64,000 bases of DNA from CALAGJ01 sp964293305. Lineage in GTDB: Bacteria > Bacteroidota > Bacteroidia > Chitinophagales > Chitinophagaceae. The stretch lies in assembly GCA_964293305.1 (NCBI GenBank), contig CAXYYO010000007.1, positions 1 to 64,000 of the forward strand, written 5' to 3'. Both the position numbers and the translations under genes were made by a program. Position 1 is the first letter of the stretch, and each line of letters opens with the position of its first letter. This document shows positions 58,563-64,000 of this stretch, piece by piece. The notes beneath the pieces are model-generated. The model did not search any database, had not been told where the DNA came from, and worked only from the letters and a program-made list of their open reading frames with translations.

Positions 58563-60695
58563 TTAATCTTCTTCTTTTATATTTTTATTGTATGCTTCTG
58601 TTAATTTTTTCTGTATTTCGAATGGCACTGCTGCATAGTCGGAAAAGCTGCTTCTAAAGCGGGATCGGCCTTGAGTAAGGCTTCTGAGGGAGGAGGAGTA
58701 TCCATCCATTTCCGACTGGGGTACTTTGGCAGTTATTTTTTGAAAATGCCCTTCTGATTCTATGCCTTCTACTATGGCTCGGCGGGTTTGTAAATCGCCA
58801 ATTACTCCGCCTGTTACTTCATTCGGGCATAATATTTCTACATGATTGATGGGCTCCAGCAGCTGTGGGTCTGCTTCCTGAAATGCTTGTCTGAATGCTT
58901 GCAATCCTGCAATTTTAAAAGAGATATCATTACTATCTACCGCATGCATTTTACCATCAAATACAGATACCCTCACATCCCTTACATAGCTGCCTGTTAA
59001 TGGGCCATTGTGCATTTTTTCCATCACTCCTTTTAGTATGCTTGGTAAAAAACGAAGGTCTATGGCACCACCTACAATGCAGTTATAGAATACAAGGTTG
59101 CCACCCCAATCCAAAGGATGTGTTTCCCGGCCACGCACATTGAGGCCTTGTGGCTCAGCCATGCCTTCATGATAGGGTTCTATACGCAACCATACTTCTC
59201 CAAACTGTCCTGAGCCGCCACTCTGTTTTTTGTGTCTGTAATTGCTTTCGGCCATTTTGCGTATGGTTTCCCTATAAGCTATGCGGGGTTTTTCAAATCG
59301 AATATCCAGTTTATGTATATGTTCAATTTTCCATTTAGCCACTGCAAGATGCATATCCCCTTGGCAGTGTATAAGAGTTTGATGAAGCTCTTGAGAAAAT
59401 TCAACAATTAATGTAGCATCTTCTTCTTTCAACTGGTGCAGTGCATTAGATAGTTTTTCTTCCTCGCCTTTTTTTGTGGTTTCTACGGCCACCGTCATAT
59501 TGCTTGGAGGAAAGAGTATGGGAGGCAAATCAAGATTTTTACCTTTTATATGCAGTGTATTATTTACATGTGTATTTTTTAGTTTTAGTGTGGCACCTAT
59601 ATCACCTGCTTCTAATTCGTGCACATTTGTGCGCTTATTGCCCTCTACCAAATATAGTTGGTTGATTTTTTCTGTAATGTTTGTGTTTTCATTTTCCAAA
59701 TCCATACCTGTTTTTATGGTACCACTCATTACTTTAAAAAAAGAGAGATCACCTACATGGGGTTCATTGACTGTTTTATAAATAAAAATACATGCGGGGC
59801 CCTTAGCATCGCAGGATAGGGTGCCCCCTTTTACCGTTTTTATAGCAGGCATTTCATTGGCACTTGGACATACATTATCTATAAAACCCATCAGCCTCCC
59901 ACTACCCATATTCTTGTCTGCACTCATACAAAAAAGTGGAAATATATCATGCTGAATCATGGCTTTTTTTAAACCAACTTTCATTTCATCTTCATCCAAT
60001 TCGCCTTGGTTAAAATATTTTTCCATGAGGCTTTCATCATTACTTGCTATTGCTTCTATTAATTCTTTGTGGAGTGTGTCAGCTTTGTTTTTTTCATCAT
60101 CGGGTATAGGTAGTTTGTCTGGCTTGCCGCCACTGTCTTTAAAGCTATACATCGTCATGCGTAGCACATCAATGATTTCATGAAAATCAGCACCTTGTTT
60201 GCGTGGGTATTGTACCACAGTAACCTTTGACCCAAAATGATTTTTTGCTTCATCCACAGTTCTGTCAAAATCACTGTCCGCATCGTCCACTTTGTTTACA
60301 GCAAACAGCATTGGTGTTTTAAAGTTTTCGGTATATTCCCAAATCATATCAGTACTTACTTCCACACCCATGGCAGCATTTAACAGCATTACTCCGGTGT
60401 CAGCCACTCGTAGTGCACTTATTACTTCTCCAGTAAAATCATCATACCCGGGTGTATCAATGATATTGATTTTATAACCCCGCCATTTTACATGTAGTAG
60501 TTTGCTAAAAATACTGTTCCCACGTTCTTGCTCCAAAGTATGGAAATCTGCTGTTGTATTATTTTCTGATATTTTTCCCCTTCGGGTAATGAGTCCCGCT
60601 TCAAAAAGCATAGCTTCCGATAGAGAGGTTTTACCGCAACCCGCATGACCCAGTAAAACAATATTTTTTACACGTGAAGTAGCAAATTCTGACAT
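58563..60695 (-). CDS. elongation factor G-like GTPase (EF-G2-type paralogue)
   Basis: 710 aa with EF-G domains I-V. G1 is G16-H-A-G-C-G-K-T23, G3 is D80-T-P-G, G4 is N134-K-V-D137. It differs from canonical EF-G: G1 lacks A-H-I-D-A-G-K-T, and the G2 switch reads E-R-G-N-S-I where R-G-I-T-I is normal, so the conserved Thr is a Ser. Domain IV has S-G-G-S-G-Q-F-G-E-V, and domain V ends with a typical G-Y-S-S-S-L-R-S-L-T-Q-G-R. These are the traits of EF-G2-like factors, whose role in translation is not settled. The true fusA is likely elsewhere. Confidence 0.88.
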   Translation of the reverse strand: MSEFATSRVKNIVLLGHAGCGKTSLSEAMLFEAGLITRRGKISENNTTADFHTLEQERGNSIFSKLLHVKWRGYKINIIDTPGYDDFTGEVISALRVADTGVMLLNAAMGVEVSTDMIWEYTENFKTPMLFAVNKVDDADSDFDRTVDEAKNHFGSKVTVVQYPRKQGADFHEIIDVLRMTMYSFKDSGGKPDKLPIPDDEKNKADTLHKELIEAIASNDESLMEKYFNQGELDEDEMKVGLKKAMIQHDIFPLFCMSADKNMGSGRLMGFIDNVCPSANEMPAIKTVKGGTLSCDAKGPACIFIYKTVNEPHVGDLSFFKVMSGTIKTGMDLENENTNITEKINQLYLVEGNKRTNVHELEAGDIGATLKLKNTHVNNTLHIKGKNLDLPPILFPPSNMTVAVETTKKGEEEKLSNALHQLKEEDATLIVEFSQELHQTLIHCQGDMHLAVAKWKIEHIHKLDIRFEKPRIAYRETIRKMAESNYRHKKQSGGSGQFGEVWLRIEPYHEGMAEPQGLNVRGRETHPLDWGGNLVFYNCIVGGAIDLRFLPSILKGVMEKMHNGPLTGSYVRDVRVSVFDGKMHAVDSNDISFKIAGLQAFRQAFQEADPQLLEPINHVEILCPNEVTGGVIGDLQTRRAIVEGIESEGHFQKITAKVPQSEMDGYSSSLRSLTQGRSRFRSSFSDYAAVPFEIQKKLTEAYNKNIKEED

Positions 60696-60827
60696 AACAA
60701 TCGTTTAAAAATGTATAAGAAAATTAGAAAGGCCAATGGTGGATGATGAATTATTTTCAACGCAAACACCATCATCAAAAAATGAGGAAATACCGGTGTT
60801 TCATAAAAGTAAAGAGTAGGAGGGGGC

Positions 60828-61199
60828 TTAGTTTTTTACACCAGCTAGAAATACATGTAGTTCTTGCCTTAGTGCAGTTAAATCATTCGACAAATACAAA
60901 TAATCATTTTGTAAGTTAGTGTGCTGATCTACATCATCATCAACTATAGATGCCTGTTTTTTTTGAAGATGAGATTCATACACTTTTACTACCTGTTTTA
61001 AATCATGAATATTGATGAGTTGTATATGCAGTTGGTTTTGAAAATGTTCTAGGGATTCTTGTTGCTTTTTGGAGAGGCTATGGTTTACGGATTTTTGTAA
61101 CTCTTGTTGTATCAATTTAAATTCATTCCGGAATGCATGTAATTGATCTCTCCATACAATACATTCCTGTGTAAGCTGAGGCATGTCTGCTTGAACCAT
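60828..61199 (-). CDS. hypothetical coiled-coil protein
   Basis: 123 aa, almost entirely helical, rich in Gln, Leu, Glu and His (Q-Q-E-L-Q-K-S ... K-K-Q-Q-E-S-L-E-H-F-Q-N-Q-L). An acidic break (V-D-D-D-V-D-Q-H) separates two helical stretches. It may be a small cytoplasmic scaffold; no family recognised. It lies 132 nt upstream of the EF-G-like gene on the same strand and is divergent from the epimerase gene. Confidence 0.6.
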   Translation of the reverse strand: MVQADMPQLTQECIVWRDQLHAFRNEFKLIQQELQKSVNHSLSKKQQESLEHFQNQLHIQLINIHDLKQVVKVYESHLQKKQASIVDDDVDQHTNLQNDYLYLSNDLTALRQELHVFLAGVKN

Positions 61200-61332
61200 T
61201 TTATTAAATTTTTAATTGTGAAGAAAATTATTTACTAAAAGTAGGAGTGTAAACCGAACTAAAAGTAAGGTCTTTTGGTTGTAAGGCATAAATTTATTTT
61301 TTTGTTTAGATTTTTTTCAAACCAAAATTGAT

Positions 61333-62271
61333 ATGGCTCATATACTCATTACAGGTGGCACGGGGTTAATAGGAAGAAAACTGGGTACACTTTTGATAAA
61401 ACATAATCATACAGTAACCATACTAACCAGAAATAAATCTGCTGATTTTGGCAATGGTCCATTGACTTATGCCACATGGGATGTTGAAAAAATGGAGATT
61501 GATAAAAATGCCATATTACAGGCTGATTATATCGTACACCTTGCAGGTGCAGGAGTGGCAGATAAAAGATGGTCCAAAGCACGCAAAAAGGAAATTTTGG
61601 ACAGCAGAATAGACAGCAGCCAACTATTGGTGCATGCCTTAGGAGAATATCCAAATCAAGTAAAAGGCATCATTAGTTCATCTGCCATTGGATGGTATGG
61701 TGCAGACAATGAACTTTCCGCAAGGAATGGCTTTACAGAAGCGGCCCCCGCTGATGATGCTTTTCTTGGAGATACTTGTAGGGTATGGGAAGCAAGCATC
61801 CGTCCCGTAGAAGATTTAGGAAAAAGATTAGTCATACTCCGCACAGGCATCGTGCTCAGTACACAAGGTGGAGCTTATGCAGAATTTGTAAAACCTATAA
61901 AAGCAGGTATTGCAGCTATTTTGGGCAATGGCAGTCAAACAATAAGTTGGATACATATTGATGATATCTGTAATATGTTTTTGTATGCCATAGAAAATGC
62001 CAAAATAAATGGTATTTATAATGGTGTAGCACCAAACCCTGTTTCCAACAAAGTGCTCACCATGGGCCTTGCAAAAAAAATGAAGGGATCTTATTTCCTA
62101 CCTGTGCATGTGCCTTCATTTATATTAAAATGGGTAATGGGAGAAATGAGTGTGGAGGTGTTAAAGAGTGCCACAGTATCATCAAAAAAAATGGAAGACA
62201 CAGGGTTTAAATTTTCTTATCCAACTATTGATAGTGCATTGGAGGCATTGGTAGTGGGCAAAGACAAATAA
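61333..62271 (+). CDS. TIGR01777-family epimerase (YfcH-like SDR)
   Basis: 312 aa. NAD(P)-binding Rossmann motif G-G-T-G-L-I-G-R near 8-15, V-H-L-A-G-A-G-V-A near 69, and S-S-A-I-G-W-Y-G near 116 typical of TIGR01777 (the Y-x-x-x-K is replaced in this family). A C-terminal domain of unknown function DUF1731 lies at about 255-308. Substrate unknown. Identification is firm. Confidence 0.92.
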   Translation: MAHILITGGTGLIGRKLGTLLIKHNHTVTILTRNKSADFGNGPLTYATWDVEKMEIDKNAILQADYIVHLAGAGVADKRWSKARKKEILDSRIDSSQLLVHALGEYPNQVKGIISSSAIGWYGADNELSARNGFTEAAPADDAFLGDTCRVWEASIRPVEDLGKRLVILRTGIVLSTQGGAYAEFVKPIKAGIAAILGNGSQTISWIHIDDICNMFLYAIENAKINGIYNGVAPNPVSNKVLTMGLAKKMKGSYFLPVHVPSFILKWVMGEMSVEVLKSATVSSKKMEDTGFKFSYPTIDSALEALVVGKDK

Positions 62272-62367
62272 AATAAACCAAATTTCATTATACTAAAATA
62301 CCAAAACAAAACAATCTTTTTTGATGATATTTTTGAGAATTATGGAAATAGTTACTTCAAATAAATA

Positions 62368-63099
62368 TTAGCCCATTGTTATCAGATCTCGGATTGCTAC
62401 AGAAGCACATACTGCACCAAAACAGGCTGGCATATAAGACATGGTGCCATAAGCAGATTTTTTATAATTAGTACCATCTGTTAGCATCAGGCTTTCTTTA
62501 ATAGGCAGCTCCGATGAGAATACCACTTTTATGCCATTGCTTATGCCGTATTTACTACGAAGATTCTTTCTGATTTGCTGTGCAAAAACACAATTATAGG
62601 TTTCGCTTATATCCACTACTTTCAATTTGGTAGGATCCATTTTTGCTCCAGCGCCCATACTACTCACCATTCGTAATTTTTGAGTATGCGCCATTTGTAT
62701 AAATGTAGTTTTTGGTGTTATACTATCAATAGCATCAATAATATAATCAGGCTTTTGAATAAGCAGTTTGGCCACCATTTCTGGGTTGATGAAACTGCGC
62801 ACAGTATGCACTTTTAATTCAGGATTGATGGCAATAAGCCTTGCTTCCATGATATCTGTTTTAAAAGCACCATGTGTGGTAGCCAATGCAGGAAGTTGTC
62901 TATTTCTATTGGATGGATCTACTACATCCCCATCAATTATTGTTATGGTACCAATACCACTTCGTACAATAAACTCAGCGGCAAATGAACCAACACCACC
63001 CATGCCCACCACCATTACATGTTTTTCTGTTAAATTTTTTAGGGCCGGTTCACCTATTAAGAGGCTTGTTCTTGCCAGCCACGATATATCAGTCATCAT
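62368..63099 (-). CDS. tcdA: tRNA threonylcarbamoyladenosine dehydratase
   Basis: 243 aa ThiF/E1-like enzyme converting t6A to cyclic ct6A in tRNA. Nucleotide-binding G-M-G-G-V-G-S near 32-38, D-G-D-V-V-D-P-S-N-x-N-R-Q near 56-68, and D-A-I-D-S-I near 122 are hallmarks; V-V-F-S-S-E-L-P near 192 and G-T-M-S-Y-M-P-A-C-F-G near 218 are typical TcdA. It follows the TatD gene by 6 nt on the same strand, so they are an operon. Confidence 0.93.
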   Translation of the reverse strand: MMTDISWLARTSLLIGEPALKNLTEKHVMVVGMGGVGSFAAEFIVRSGIGTITIIDGDVVDPSNRNRQLPALATTHGAFKTDIMEARLIAINPELKVHTVRSFINPEMVAKLLIQKPDYIIDAIDSITPKTTFIQMAHTQKLRMVSSMGAGAKMDPTKLKVVDISETYNCVFAQQIRKNLRSKYGISNGIKVVFSSELPIKESLMLTDGTNYKKSAYGTMSYMPACFGAVCASVAIRDLITMG

Positions 63100-63105
63100 A
63101 AAATA

Positions 63106-63747
63106 TCAAAATGAAATACCCAACAGTTTTTTTGTATTCTCTGCTATCTGCAAACTAAGTTCATTTAAGGGTATGCCGAGCAATGCAGCTGCTTTTTCAT
63201 ATATTTCAGAAATTGAAATATCAGTATCATCATTTTCAAAAAATAGTTGATTTACTGGCATACTTCTGATTACATCCTCCATACTTTTACTAAAAACTGC
63301 TTTGCCAAATGAAAGATAATAACCCGCTTGGATCAGCTCATTTGCCAGCCTCATATTTTTATTAAATCCATGAAAAATTACAGGTGTTTTATTTTGCTGC
63401 TTACGCAGAATGAGCAAGAGCTCTGAAAATGCTTTTACACAATGAATGATCAAAGGTTTGCCTACTTCATTTGCAAGCTTCACCTGCTGTGTAAATATCT
63501 TTTTCTGTAGTTGAAAATCAGTATTACATATTTTATCCAAACCACATTCTCCAATAGCAAATACATTCGAATCACTTACATATTTTGAAAGGGCTTCAAA
63601 TTGAAATGCAGCATCATAAATATGCCAGGGATGAATGCCAATGCTATAATTTATTTCCGTTTGCATTTCTTCAAATTGATCATGAAGATTATATAGACTC
63701 CATTCATTTGAATAGAATAAGGTATGGGTATGTATATTTATAAACAT
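63106..63747 (-). CDS. TatD-family metal-dependent hydrolase
   Basis: 213 aa, shorter than typical TatD (about 255). N-I-H-T-H-T at the start and G-I-H-P-W-H near 37-42, the metal Glu in A-I-G-E-C-G-L-D near 64, P-L-I-I-H-C-V-K near 98 and V-I-F-H-G-F near 122 are visible. The usual 'E-T-D' at the C-terminal metal site reads E-N-D-D-T-D, so one site may be modified. Expected to be a nuclease acting on DNA 3' ends. Cotranscribed with tcdA. Confidence 0.85.
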   Translation of the reverse strand: MFINIHTHTLFYSNEWSLYNLHDQFEEMQTEINYSIGIHPWHIYDAAFQFEALSKYVSDSNVFAIGECGLDKICNTDFQLQKKIFTQQVKLANEVGKPLIIHCVKAFSELLLILRKQQNKTPVIFHGFNKNMRLANELIQAGYYLSFGKAVFSKSMEDVIRSMPVNQLFFENDDTDISISEIYEKAAALLGIPLNELSLQIAENTKKLLGISF

Positions 63748-64000
63748 TTAAATTTGAATAAGGTAAAACTAATGATAACATTACCAATAGTGCTAGGTAT
63801 TTTAAAAAGGAGTACTTACTAATTTAAGTAACCATAAATGCTAAGTGTGTGAATTCCTTTTTAGATCAAGATGCTTGAAAATATTTGGAATAATTCAATA
63901 TCCTACGCAATAAAGCATTGGTATCAATAATTAAATACTTAATAGATAGGGGGTAGCCAAATACATGTATACCATTAATTTTATATGTGTAAAAAGCTTT

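Noticed and set aside
1..64000. tRNA, rRNA, riboswitch or replication-origin features.
   Set aside because: No cloverleaf with a GGTTCRANYCC arm, no rRNA stretch, no recognised riboswitch and no DnaA-box cluster were found on reading; a covariance search (tRNAscan-SE, Rfam) was not possible.

Overview
The window is AT-rich (about mid-30s % GC by eye, not computed) and is almost certainly chromosomal DNA of a Bacteroidota bacterium, most like a Chitinophagaceae or other Chitinophagales member. The evidence is two proteins with type IX secretion C-terminal sorting domains, two TonB-dependent receptors, an HmuY lipoprotein, Bacteroidota-typical families (DUF4271, DUF6607, DUF6660, NamZ/DUF1343, GIN/DUF2807), starts without clear Shine-Dalgarno sequences, and several promoters matching the Bacteroidota -7 consensus TAnnTTTG. 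No rRNA, tRNA, CRISPR array or complete insertion sequence was found. Layout: 1-3449 holds the end of an adhesin-like gene, a DoxX membrane protein, a small starch-binding-like lipoprotein and glgB. 3511-7039 is a two-gene sulfatase operon: one intact surface sulfatase and one with a ruined active site. 7249-17119 is mostly housekeeping and envelope functions (DUF2752/DUF4234 pair, ispH, DCC-family protein, Lgt-like protein, LysE exporter, GH3-family protein, glycosyltransferase, sugar N-acetyltransferase, glutamine amidotransferase, STAS protein). 17213-28982 holds clpC, dnaG, bioB, namZ and glyA, with two frameshifted pseudogenes between them (19985-20466 and 25576-26398). 29068-32885 holds an ABC permease and a YCII/DGPF - DinB - ECF42 sigma-factor module. 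32951-35628 holds a T9SS cargo protein and a clear homologue of LipL32, the major surface lipoprotein of pathogenic Leptospira, here with no lipidation cysteine. 35874-38522 is a LytS/LytR-type two-component system. 38783-41774 holds rsmG, a KirBac-like potassium channel and small membrane or hypothetical genes. 42185-45941 is a heme-uptake locus (TonB receptor, HmuY, DUF6607). 46316-53306 holds an agmatinase-family enzyme overlapping a small membrane protein and a 46-aa microprotein, a Bax-inhibitor-like protein, EamA, PPK2, an HSDR_N-like protein and AMP nucleosidase. 53591-58214 looks like a decayed acquired island: a CzcN-like methyltransferase, a TonB receptor, a His/Cys-rich DUF6660-like protein, a lipoprotein and a broken tyrosine recombinase bordered by dispersed repeats. 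58563-63747 returns to core genes (EF-G-like paralogue, TIGR01777 epimerase, tcdA, TatD). The observations most worth following are the LipL32 homologue with an operator-like inverted repeat over its promoter, the sulfatase pair with a Cys-to-Gly change at the formylglycine site, the ECF42 module with a matching candidate promoter, the metal-type island with its broken integrase, and two pseudogenes whose frames can be rejoined by eye.
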